Part shown: positions 23,710-30,983 of the stretch, piece by piece | Layout: each line of letters starts with the position of its first letter | How positions within the stretch are numbered: the stretch's first letter is position 1 | Assembly (NCBI GenBank): GCA_963840545.1 | Contig: CAWIZE010000001.1 | Location: forward strand, 124,001 to 188,000 | Reading direction: 5' to 3' | Origin: JAKAWQ01 sp963840545 | Lineage (GTDB): Bacteria > Pseudomonadota > Alphaproteobacteria > Acetobacterales > Acetobacteraceae | Length of the DNA stretch: 64,000 nucleotides | Notes under the pieces: model-generated | The model's database searches: none | What the model saw: only the letters and a program-made list of their open reading frames with translations | What the model was told of the DNA's origin: nothing | Translations under genes and position numbers: made by a program

Positions 23710-24581
23710 GCAGCGCCGCCCTCGCCCCTGCCCTGCCCGTTCCGGAAAGCCCGGCGCGCGTCGCATTCGCGCGCTTCCTCGCCCACCGCTCGGCGATGGT
23801 CGGGCTCGCGCTCTGTGTTCTCTTCATCGCCGTGGCGGCGGCGGCGCCGCTGATCGCGCCGGTGAGCCCGATCGCGACCGACTGGTCCGCGATCCGCCAG
23901 GCACCCTCCTGGGCGCACTGGATGGGCACCGACGAGATCGGCCGCGACGAGCTGGCGCGGGTGATCTTCGGGGCGCGGGCGAGCCTGCTCGCCGGCGTCG
24001 TTTCGGTCGTGATCGCGGCGGCGATCGGCGTGCCGGCCGGGCTCGCGGCCGGGTTCGCCCGCGGCGCGACCGATGCGCTGCTGAGCCGGATCGTGGACGC
24101 GATGCTGGCGATCCCGTTCCTCGTGCTGGCGATCGCGCTCGCGGCCTTCCTCGGCCCGGACCTGCAGAACGCGATGATCGCGATCGGCATCACGACCGCG
24201 CCGATCTTCATGCGGGTCGCGCGCGGCGCCACCATGGACGTGATGACGCACGACTATATCGAGGCCGCGCGGGCGGTCGGCAACCCGGCCTGGCGCGTCG
24301 CCGTCCGGCACGTGATGCCGAACATCTTCCCGCCGATCCTGGTGCAGGGCACGCTCTCCATCGCGACCTCGATCATCGCCGAGGCGAGCCTCTCCTTCCT
24401 CGGGCTCGGCGAGCAGCCGCCGACGCCCGCCTGGGGCGCGATGCTGAACGCGGCGCAACAGTTCCTGACCCAGGCGCCGTGGCTCGCGATCTTTCCCGGC
24501 GTCGCGATCTTCCTCACCGTGCTCGGCTTCAACCTCGTCGGGGACGGGCTCCGGGACGCGCTCGATCCCAGGGGAATCTAA
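23706..24581 (+). CDS. Peptide-type ABC transporter permease (DppC-like)
   Basis: A 291-residue DppC/OppC-type permease. The N-terminal region has the family HWMGTDEIGRDELARVIFGARASL; the docking loop is DYIEAARAVGNPAWRVAVRHVMPN; the end carries EASLSFLGLGEQPPTPAWGAML. About six membrane helices. Coupled to DppB by ATGA. A 15-bp partial duplication including the TAA stop (24576-24600) follows. Genes after it are on the other strand, so ATP-binding subunits must be supplied from elsewhere. Confidence 0.9.
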   Translation: MSSAALAPALPVPESPARVAFARFLAHRSAMVGLALCVLFIAVAAAAPLIAPVSPIATDWSAIRQAPSWAHWMGTDEIGRDELARVIFGARASLLAGVVSVVIAAAIGVPAGLAAGFARGATDALLSRIVDAMLAIPFLVLAIALAAFLGPDLQNAMIAIGITTAPIFMRVARGATMDVMTHDYIEAARAVGNPAWRVAVRHVMPNIFPPILVQGTLSIATSIIAEASLSFLGLGEQPPTPAWGAMLNAAQQFLTQAPWLAIFPGVAIFLTVLGFNLVGDGLRDALDPRGI

Positions 24582-24599
24582 GGCCGGGGCATCTAAGGC

Positions 24600-24830
24600 C
24601 TACGTCTTCGGCCGGACCAGGTGGGAAAAAAATTCCCGCCAGGGCTCGAGGCCCGCGGCGTCGGGAAACCATTTCCCGAAGAGCGCCTCGGGCTGCATCG
24701 CCTCGAGGCCCGCCTTGAGCCTCTGCTCCACCTCTTTCAGCATCGCCTCCTGAAGCGGCTTCACGTCCGGCAGGCCGAGGAAGGCGCGGGCCTCCTCCGG
24801 CGTGCAATCGACATCGACGGAGATCTTCAT
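24600..24830 (-). CDS. DUF6489 family protein
   Basis: A 76-residue cytoplasmic protein beginning MKISVDVDCTPEEARAFLGL, the conserved start of a small alphaproteobacterial family of unknown function (DUF6489). The C-terminal half is helical, with WFPDAAGLEPWREFF. The ATG at 24830 follows GGGAGGAA and overlaps the stop of the upstream NUDIX gene (ATGA on the minus strand), so the pair form an operon. No function is assigned. Confidence 0.8.
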   Translation of the reverse strand: MKISVDVDCTPEEARAFLGLPDVKPLQEAMLKEVEQRLKAGLEAMQPEALFGKWFPDAAGLEPWREFFSHLVRPKT

Positions 24831-25285
24831 CGGCTTCGTTCCTCCCTCTGCATCGTCCTCAGGCTCGCCACGGCTGGAAGCGTGTGCAAGAGCCCCGCGA
24901 GGCTCCGTCGGACCCGCCCCAGCGCCTCGTCCCAAGGCAGAATGGCGAACCGGTCGATCTCCGGGAAATTTTTTCCCTCCCGTGTCGTGAAGGTCGAGCT
25001 GCAGTGCAGCGTTGCCGGATCGGGCATCCGCTCCGGCAGCCACGCGAACAGGCAAAGATCTTCTCCGCGGAGATAGGGATGGCGCCCAATTTCGAAAAAC
25101 TCGGAAACGGCTGGGAAAAGCCCGGTTTCCTCCCGGAGCTCGCGGAGCGCGGCTTGGGAAAAAATTTCCCCGGACCGGGCGACGCCCTTGGGGATGTCCC
25201 AGCGCGGCGAGCGGGTGGCATGGCCGATGAGCAGGTTTTCCCCGTCCGTCACCAGCACCCCGCAGCTGACCACCCGCTCCTTCAT
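24827..25285 (-). CDS. NUDIX hydrolase
   Basis: About 152 residues. The NUDIX box GX5EX7REUXEEXGU is complete (start GVARSGEIF, then AALRELREETGL). The family cleaves nucleoside diphosphates linked to another moiety, using Mg2+ bound by the REXXEE glutamates. The start at 25285 (MKERVVSCGVLV) begins the domain; an alternative in-frame ATG upstream adds ~12 residues, and no strong ribosome-binding site separates them. Operon with DUF6489. Substrate unknown. Confidence 0.88.
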   Translation of the reverse strand: MKERVVSCGVLVTDGENLLIGHATRSPRWDIPKGVARSGEIFSQAALRELREETGLFPAVSEFFEIGRHPYLRGEDLCLFAWLPERMPDPATLHCSSTFTTREGKNFPEIDRFAILPWDEALGRVRRSLAGLLHTLPAVASLRTMQREERSR

Positions 25286-25425
25286 CCCGGCTGATATACG
25301 CCCATGGACAGGGTTCCACATCCGCGCCGGGGTTGTTGAGATCGGAGGGAGCGCATGCATTCACCGTTTCAGGACGGCCCGCACCGGACTTGATCGGGCC
25401 CGTGCGCAGGACTATCTTGCGGGTG

Positions 25426-25758
25426 ATGCTGAGCAGGATGCGCTTGCTGGCCGTGGTTATCGCCGTTGCCCTGGGTCTCATCGCCCAGGGGATGGGGGTG
25501 CCCGCCATGGCGGCGAGCAGTCCTGGTGCCGTGCCGAGCGAGTGTCATTCGATGCACGGCACATGCATGGCTCATCACATCGGCATTCAACGCTGCCAGC
25601 TTCCCTGTGTCCCAGGCTCAATCCTGCCAGGCGCGAGCCTGACGGCGCACGCCCTGTCTTGGTCAGGGCAGGGATTTGCGGTGAGCCTTGTCGGGCTTTC
25701 GCCCGGCCTGAGCCTGGCGCCCGATCCTTTCCCGCCCAGATCACGCGCGCTCGCGTAG
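25426..25758 (+). CDS. Small exported protein, unknown
   Basis: About 110 residues with a signal peptide (RLLAVVIAVALGLIAQGMGVPAMA). The mature part has a His/Met/Cys-rich segment (CHSMHGTCMAHHIG, then CQLPCVPG), which suggests metal binding, and a proline-rich end. It lies ahead of the copper genes, which fits a periplasmic copper role, but there is no family match I can name. The start may instead be ATG 25438; no clear ribosome-binding site favours either. Confidence 0.55.
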   Translation: MLSRMRLLAVVIAVALGLIAQGMGVPAMAASSPGAVPSECHSMHGTCMAHHIGIQRCQLPCVPGSILPGASLTAHALSWSGQGFAVSLVGLSPGLSLAPDPFPPRSRALA

Positions 25759-25976
25759 CCGCCGCTCTCCACGAGCTGGCGGCGACGGTGGCTGATCCCC
25801 CGTTTGGTGGGCGCCGCCGCATGAACGACGCGCGGTAATTCCTCAGGCACACCGCCGCCAACCGGCGCCCAGCGCCGGCCTGGCACCTCGCAAGGGGCCG
25901 CGCGGTCGCGCTTGAACCGTCCTGGCCAGCGGCTCGAGGAGACGCCGAGAGGGCGGCATTCAGGAATGGGGCGAAA

Positions 25977-26354
25977 ATGATTGCTACCCAACAAATGAAC
26001 ACTGCCCAGGCACATTCGTGCTGCCGGGGGGCATCGCAAACATCACCGACCGGCTCCCGATGGAGCCGCTATCTGCCGGCGTGGCTGCACGGCGGCCGCT
26101 TCGTTGTTCTTGGCGCCGCTGTCGTTGCGCTCGGCGGCGCGGCACTCGGATGGCCATGGCTGGTTGCGGCCGGCCTTGCTCCCATCCTGCTCTCGCTCGC
26201 GCCTTGCGCGGCGATGTGCGCGCTCGGCTATTGCATGATGGGCAAGGGCGCCAACCCGGCCGCGCCGCAGGACGGCACCACGAACGCGGCGATCTCGACC
26301 ATCGCGCCGCTGCGGCTCGCAGCGCCCGAACGTGAGCGCGCAACCCTCTCCTGA
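25977..26354 (+). CDS. Small Cys-containing membrane protein of the copper island
   Basis: About 125 residues: a cytoplasmic N-terminus with a CC pair (HSCCRG), then two hydrophobic segments (FVVLGAAVVALGGAALG and WLVAAGLAPILLSLAPCAAMCALGYCMM). The second ends in a C-x3-C-x4-C cluster followed by MM. Similar small two-helix proteins accompany copper genes in other proteobacteria. It is probably an inner-membrane metal-binding or accessory protein. Start at 25977 or the in-frame ATG 25995; no strong site separates them. Confidence 0.6.
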   Translation: MIATQQMNTAQAHSCCRGASQTSPTGSRWSRYLPAWLHGGRFVVLGAAVVALGGAALGWPWLVAAGLAPILLSLAPCAAMCALGYCMMGKGANPAAPQDGTTNAAISTIAPLRLAAPERERATLS

Positions 26355-26397
26355 CAATTCCCGCCTGGAGCCACCCGATCCTCACAAGGAGATTGAC

Positions 26398-26667
26398 ATG
26401 TACGGAAAACTGACCCGCGTTCTGGCGATTGCGATCGTCGCGACCGTCACTGCCTCCGCCGCATTTGCCGCAGGCAACCCGCCCGCCGCACCGCCACAGC
26501 AGGCTCCGGGCCCGATGCAGGGCCAAGGAATGATGGGGGGCAGCAACATGATGGGGATGATGAGCGCCATGACCCGGATGGCGAACAGCTGCAACCGGAT
26601 GATGGAAGGCGCCATGGAGGTCCCTGCTTCCCCCGGGAAGACGACGGTCGGGCCATCGCACAGCTGA
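26398..26667 (+). CDS. Small periplasmic Met-rich protein
   Basis: An 89-residue protein whose ATG follows AAGGAG. A signal peptide ends at AAFAAG, and the mature part has the methionine-rich stretch MQGQGMMGGSNMMGMMSAM followed by NSCNRMM. Met-rich periplasmic peptides bind Cu(I), and here it precedes a multicopper oxidase. It is likely a copper chaperone or buffer; family not named. Confidence 0.65.
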   Translation: MYGKLTRVLAIAIVATVTASAAFAAGNPPAAPPQQAPGPMQGQGMMGGSNMMGMMSAMTRMANSCNRMMEGAMEVPASPGKTTVGPSHS

Positions 26668-26686
26668 CGAGCCGTGGGACGGGCGG

Positions 26687-26710
26687 GGCAGGGCATTGCC
26701 ATGCCCTGCC
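26687..26710. terminator. Perfect 10-bp hairpin after the Met-rich gene
   Basis: GGCAGGGCAT/ATGCCCTGCC with a TGCC loop, 20 bases after the stop. There is no T-run, so it may be an attenuator or mRNA-stability element within the copper island instead of a full terminator. Confidence 0.5.
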
Positions 26711-26759
26711 TTCGTCCGCCCCAGGCGAGCGGAAAGTCACCAGAGAAGGAGCTACGCAA

Positions 26760-27194
26760 ATGACGTTGCAGGGTGACGATATCGCGCCGGACTTCGCGGC
26801 CGAGACGCAAGGGCATGCGCTCAACTTTCCGCTGATCGCCGACCCCGGCCGGGAGATCGCCAACCTCTACGGCACAATCCATCCCAACGCGTCGGGCCCC
26901 TTGACCGTACGGTCGGTCTTGGTCATCGGCCCCGACGAGACGCTCAAGCTGACGCTCACCTATCCCGCGAGCACGGGCCGGAGCTTCGCCGAGATCCTGC
27001 GCGCCATCGATTCGCTCCAGCTCACCGCCAGATACAGCGTCGCCACGCCGGTGAACCGGGAGGACGGCGAGGACGTCATCATCCTGCCCTCGCTCAGCGA
27101 TGCGCAGGCTCGGGAAAAACTCCCGGGCGGCTGGAAACCCTTGAAGCCCGATCTGCGGGTCGTGCCGCAACCCGGCCGTGACGGTGCGGGCTGA
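26760..27194 (+). CDS. Prx6-type peroxiredoxin lacking its peroxidatic Cys (internal deletion)
   Basis: 144 residues that align with 1-Cys (Prx6) peroxiredoxins but lack their middle. It opens as MTLQGDDIAPDFAAET and jumps at once to TQGHALNFPLIADPGREIANLYG, which normally lies ~65-70 residues later. The rest (VRSVLVIGPDETLKLTLTYPASTGR, EDVIILPSLSDAQA, GGWKPLKPDLRVVPQP) is a normal C-terminal half. The lost segment includes the PVCTTE active-site motif, so peroxidase activity is not expected. The junction lies between two ET-containing stretches, consistent with a recombination deletion that kept the frame. A good AAGGAG precedes the ATG. TGATG overlap with the oxidase. Confidence 0.8.
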   Translation: MTLQGDDIAPDFAAETQGHALNFPLIADPGREIANLYGTIHPNASGPLTVRSVLVIGPDETLKLTLTYPASTGRSFAEILRAIDSLQLTARYSVATPVNREDGEDVIILPSLSDAQAREKLPGGWKPLKPDLRVVPQPGRDGAG

Positions 27195-28672
27195 TGCTCA
27201 TGCCGATCCTATTTCGACCGGCGGTCAGCCGGCGCGGCTGGCTCCAAGGCGCGGGACTGGGGGCGAGCGCGGCGCTGCTGGGTGTGGTTCCCCAGGCCCG
27301 CGCAGCGGAGGTGTCCCAGGCCCGCGCAGCGGACGCGACAGAGACCCCGTCGCGCGGCACGGTCGAGCTGCTGCCCGCCCCGGGCGAAACGGCGCTTCTC
27401 GGCACCGGCCATCCCCGAACGTCGGTCTGGGCCTACAACGGCACCGTTCCCGGCCCGGCGCTGCGGCTGCGTCAGGGCGAACCATTCCACGCTGTCGCCG
27501 GGAACGGGCTCGAGGAAGGCACCACCGTGCATTGGCACGGCATCCGACTGCCCAACCCGATGGACGGGGTCGCCGGCCTGACCCAGCCCCCGATCCCGCC
27601 CGGGGGCGGCTTCCGCTATGCGTTCACGCCGCCGGACGCGGGCACGTTCTGGTACCATCCGCACGAAGACACGGCGCGCCAGATGGGACGCGGCATGGCC
27701 GGCGCGCTGATCGTCGAGGAGCCGGCGCCGCAAGGGTTCGACCGCGACCTGCTCTGGGTCCTCCAGGATTGGGAGCTGGAGGCGAACGGCCAACTCCTTC
27801 CCGGGTTCGACACCTTCATGCAGGCGGCGATGTCCGGGCGCCTCGGCAATCTGGTGACCATCAACGGTGCCAGCCCCGCGGCCGTTCCCGTCCGCGCCGG
27901 CGAGCGCATCCGTCTCCGCCTCGTCAATGCCTGCCTGGCGCGGTTCATGGCGCTGCGCTTTGCCGGACACCGGGTGATCGTGATGGCCCTCGATGGGCAG
28001 CCGGTGACGCACCCGTTCGCGCCTATCGACGGCCGGGTGCTGATCGCCCCGGCCCAACGGGCCGATCTCCTGCTGGACACCACCGGGGAGCCGGGCGGGC
28101 GCTACCCGGTAACCGACGATTTCTACGGTGGCCGCCTGACCTACCGGCTGGTGGATCTGGCATACATCGGCAAGCCCGGATTGCACGGGCGGCTGCCGGC
28201 GCAACCGCCGATCCTGCCACCGAACCCGGTGCCGAAGCCGGACCTCGGCCATCCGGTGCGCCACCGGCTGACCATCGTCGGGGGCATGATGGGGGGGATG
28301 GGCGGCATGGGCATGATGGCGGACGGCGAGGCCGCCGCGCGCCCGGCGATCTGGGGGATCCGAGGGCCGAACGGAATGAACGAGGGCATGGCGCCGATCT
28401 TCACGATCCCCCTTGGCCGCACCGCCCTGATCACCCTCGAAAACCGTACCAGATGGTGGCATCCGATGCACCTGCACGGGTACAGCTTCCAGGTCTTGTC
28501 ACGCAACGGCACCAAGCAGCGTTACCCGCACCTGCGCGACACCGTCGTTCTCAGTCCCGACGAAACCGTGGAATTCGCGTTTGCCGCGGACAATCCCGGC
28601 AACTGGATGTTCCATTGCCACGTCATCGAGCATCAGGAAAACGGCCTGATGACCGTGATCCGCGTCGCCTGA
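27194..28672 (+). CDS. Multicopper oxidase (CopA/laccase type)
   Basis: A 492-residue exported oxidase. A twin-arginine signal is visible (SRRGWLQGAGLGASAALLG). All four copper-binding stretches are present: HWHG, WYHPH, HPMHLHGYSF and HCHVIEHQENGLM, giving T1, T2 and T3 sites. A Met-rich insert (GGMMGGMGGMGMM) before the last cupredoxin domain is typical of Cu(I)-oxidising CueO/CopA enzymes. It probably oxidises Cu(I) to the less toxic Cu(II) in the periplasm. It overlaps the peroxiredoxin remnant by TGATG. A 24-bp duplication after the signal peptide repeats QARAA. Confidence 0.9.
   Translation: MLMPILFRPAVSRRGWLQGAGLGASAALLGVVPQARAAEVSQARAADATETPSRGTVELLPAPGETALLGTGHPRTSVWAYNGTVPGPALRLRQGEPFHAVAGNGLEEGTTVHWHGIRLPNPMDGVAGLTQPPIPPGGGFRYAFTPPDAGTFWYHPHEDTARQMGRGMAGALIVEEPAPQGFDRDLLWVLQDWELEANGQLLPGFDTFMQAAMSGRLGNLVTINGASPAAVPVRAGERIRLRLVNACLARFMALRFAGHRVIVMALDGQPVTHPFAPIDGRVLIAPAQRADLLLDTTGEPGGRYPVTDDFYGGRLTYRLVDLAYIGKPGLHGRLPAQPPILPPNPVPKPDLGHPVRHRLTIVGGMMGGMGGMGMMADGEAAARPAIWGIRGPNGMNEGMAPIFTIPLGRTALITLENRTRWWHPMHLHGYSFQVLSRNGTKQRYPHLRDTVVLSPDETVEFAFAADNPGNWMFHCHVIEHQENGLMTVIRVA
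27291..27333 (+). repeat. 24-bp partial tandem duplication near the oxidase signal cleavage site
   Basis: CCCAGGCCCGCGCAGCGGA recurs 24 bp downstream, giving QARAAEVS-QARAAD in the protein. Frame kept. Confidence 0.7.
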
Positions 28673-28702
28673 CCTCGCGCACCACACAAAGGAGAGTCCT
28701 CC

Positions 28703-29152
28703 ATGAATCGGAACAAGCTTGCTCGCCTCGCCGTCCTGGTCGCGCTGTCGGCGCCGGCCGCGGCACGCGCCGCGCCTATCCCGGCAGTGCTCTTCAAGAA
28801 CCCGCAATGTTCCTGCTGCGAAGCCTACGCGCGCTATCTGGACAGGAACGGCTTCGCCGTGACGGTGATCCCGAGCGACCAGCTCGACGAGGTTACGCGC
28901 CTCGCCGGCGTGCCGACCTCGCTCGAGGGCTGCCACACCACGAAGCTCGGCGGCTACGTGATCGAAGGCCACGTGCCGGCGCCGCTGATCAAGGCGCTGC
29001 TTGCCGAGCATCTGCCCATCACCGGGATCGGCATTCCCGGCATGCCCGCCGGTGTTCCCGGAATGCCGGCGATGCCCGGCATGAAGACGGCGCCGATCGC
29101 CGTCTATGAGATCGGCCCCACGAAGCCCGTGGTCTTCGCCACCATCGACTGA
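28703..29152 (+). CDS. DUF411 metal-binding protein
   Basis: A 149-residue exported protein with a signal peptide (residues 1-23) and the DUF411 core: FKNPQCSCCEAYARYLDRNGF, SLEGCHTTKLGGYVIEGHVP and IGIPGMPAGVPGMP. Conserved cysteines and the Met-Pro repeats suggest periplasmic copper binding. The family is commonly found in copper- and silver-resistance clusters. A strong AAAGGAGAG precedes the ATG, 30 bases after the oxidase stop. Confidence 0.85.
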   Translation: MNRNKLARLAVLVALSAPAAARAAPIPAVLFKNPQCSCCEAYARYLDRNGFAVTVIPSDQLDEVTRLAGVPTSLEGCHTTKLGGYVIEGHVPAPLIKALLAEHLPITGIGIPGMPAGVPGMPAMPGMKTAPIAVYEIGPTKPVVFATID

Positions 29153-29206
29153 AACGGCCGTCTCACTCGGATCGCGATATCAGTCTCGAAAATCCGGGGG
29201 ATCGGG

Positions 29207-29575
29207 ATGCGCATCACAAAGGCGTCACTGGCTGCAGCGTGCCTTTTGATCGCCGGGACAGGAACGGCACTGGCCCATGCCTTCCCCGTCCGGGAAATTC
29301 CGCCGGCGGGCGCTGTGCTCAAGACAGCGCCCGCCTCGGTCGTCATCGTCCTTTCCGAGGCCGTCAACGCACATTTCAGCGGTATCTCAGTCACGACCGC
29401 AAGAGGCGAGCGTGTTGACGACGGTCATTCCGCGCGGCGTCCCGACGACGACAAGCTGCTGAGCGTTCGGATCGAGGGGCCTCTCAAGGCCGGCAAATAC
29501 ACAGTTGCCTGGCATGCCCTTGCGGCCGATGGCCATCGCACGCAGGGCAGCTACGATTTTGTCGTCGCGCCGTGA
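29207..29575 (+). CDS. copC: CopC copper-binding periplasmic protein
   Basis: 122 residues with a signal peptide followed by the mature start HAFPVREIPPAGAVL, whose first histidine is the conserved Cu(II) ligand of CopC. The fold is a small beta barrel; the end is HALAADGHRTQGSYDFVV, with a second copper-ligand histidine. It binds copper in the periplasm and works with CopD, whose GTG start overlaps the stop codon. Confidence 0.88.
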   Translation: MRITKASLAAACLLIAGTGTALAHAFPVREIPPAGAVLKTAPASVVIVLSEAVNAHFSGISVTTARGERVDDGHSARRPDDDKLLSVRIEGPLKAGKYTVAWHALAADGHRTQGSYDFVVAP

Positions 29576-30507
29576 GCCTGTCCGTCGCTCTGATCACGAG
29601 GGGTGTGGTGAGGGGGATCCACGTTGCCGCTGCGCTTTCGGTCTTCGGAACCGCGGCATCGCGCACGATCATCATACGAGAGACCGCTGGGCCGGTAGCG
29701 TCCGATGCCGGCGACCACGTTGCGCGGCGCCTCACATGGGTGATTCGCATGAGCCTGGCGATCGCCATCGCGGCAGGAGGCGGCTGGCTCGTACTGGAGG
29801 CGATCTATGTTGCCGGTTCGGATCACCCCGGCAAAGGACTGGCGGTGCTCATGCCGGTTATCGAAGACACGAACTTCGGGCACCTGCTGGTTGCGAGGCT
29901 CATGCTATTGTCGTTGGCTGTCATCGCGTTCGGCGCCGGCCGAGGGCGCGGCCGAGCCACCCTCGCGACGGGGTTGGCCGCGGTCGCGACCGCGCTTCAA
30001 GCGGGACTTGGTCACGGCGCCGCGATGGGCGGGACGGAAGGAGCCATCCTCTTCATAAGCCTGATCACGCATCTGGTCGCGGCGGGGCTTTGGCTTGGCG
30101 GCCTGGCCCCTCTGCTCGTCGGTCTCAAGGCGATCCCTCCGGCGGACGCGTATCCGGCGATTCGGCGCTTTTCCACACTGGGCGCGATCTGTGTGGCGGC
30201 GCTGATCATGACCGCCGGCGTTCAGATGTGGTTTCTGGCCGGAGGTCTGAGCGGGCTGGTCGGCACGGCCTATGGGCGTGTCGCGATCGCCAAGCTCGCG
30301 TTGTTCGTCGCGCTTCTCGGCATCGCAACCGCCAACTGCCTCCTGTTCACGCCGGCCTTGGTCGGCCCCGGCGGGGGAGAGGCGGGGTCACGGCTTTCCC
30401 GAAGCATCGTTACCGAGACCCTGGTCGGCCTCATCGTCATCATTCTGGCCGGCGTCCTGCTGGAACTGCCGCCTGGCATGGACCTGGCAATGACGGCGAA
30501 ACCGTGA
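29572..30507 (+). CDS. copD: CopD family copper transport membrane protein
   Basis: A 311-residue protein with about eight membrane helices. The GTG start (29572) overlaps the copC stop as GTGA. Family features include HLLVARLMLL, GLGHGAAMGG and LITHLVAAGLWLGGLAPLL, with histidines in membrane segments. CopD is thought to bring copper into the cytoplasm together with CopC. It also ends in a GTGA overlap with the following membrane protein, so four genes here form a tightly coupled chain. Confidence 0.86.
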   Translation: MSLSVALITRGVVRGIHVAAALSVFGTAASRTIIIRETAGPVASDAGDHVARRLTWVIRMSLAIAIAAGGGWLVLEAIYVAGSDHPGKGLAVLMPVIEDTNFGHLLVARLMLLSLAVIAFGAGRGRGRATLATGLAAVATALQAGLGHGAAMGGTEGAILFISLITHLVAAGLWLGGLAPLLVGLKAIPPADAYPAIRRFSTLGAICVAALIMTAGVQMWFLAGGLSGLVGTAYGRVAIAKLALFVALLGIATANCLLFTPALVGPGGGEAGSRLSRSIVTETLVGLIVIILAGVLLELPPGMDLAMTAKP

Positions 30508-30983
30508 TCGCTGATTCTTCCCCGTCGCGACCGTCGGCTGAACGCCGTGCCGCGATCCGCCGCTACCTTGGCGTCTCCGCTGTCGGCAACCTCGCCTGGG
30601 AGACGCTGCAATTGCCGCTCAATGGGCTGTGGCGGACGGCGCCCTCCGCGTATCTCGTCTTCGCCGTCGTCCATTGCTGGATCGGCGATCTGCTGATCGC
30701 GTCCGTCACCCTCGCACTGGGGCTTCTGCTGGCCGGTCGCGGCTGGCCGGCGCGACATTGCCTCAGCGTCGCGGTCGCGACACTGGCCACGGGGGTCCTC
30801 TACACGATCTTCAGCGAGTGGTTGAAAGTATCGATTCGGCATGCCTGGGACTACAGCCGGGCCATGCCGCGTCTGCCCGTGCTCGGAACAGGGCTCGCGC
30901 CGTTCCTGCAATCGATTGTTGTCCCGGCCCTGGCTCTTGTTTGGGCCGGGTGGACGAAGCGACCTGCCGGGGTGCACCCGTGA
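30504..30983 (+). CDS. Unknown inner-membrane protein of the copper operon
   Basis: A 159-residue protein with about four hydrophobic segments (YLVFAVVHCWIGDLLIASVTL and LSVAVATLATGVLYTIFSE among them). The GTG start overlaps the copD stop, and its own stop overlaps the GTG of the DsbD-like gene, so it is surely co-translated. NLAWETLQLPLNGLW and SEWLKVSIRHAWDYS look conserved, but I do not recognise a family. The position suggests a copper-operon accessory function. Confidence 0.7.
   Translation: MIADSSPSRPSAERRAAIRRYLGVSAVGNLAWETLQLPLNGLWRTAPSAYLVFAVVHCWIGDLLIASVTLALGLLLAGRGWPARHCLSVAVATLATGVLYTIFSEWLKVSIRHAWDYSRAMPRLPVLGTGLAPFLQSIVVPALALVWAGWTKRPAGVHP

Noticed and set aside
21643..23766. 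A 707-codon minus-strand frame opposite the peptide-type importer
   Set aside because: Histidine/Arg/Asp-rich shadow of SBP and DppB; no start context or domain.
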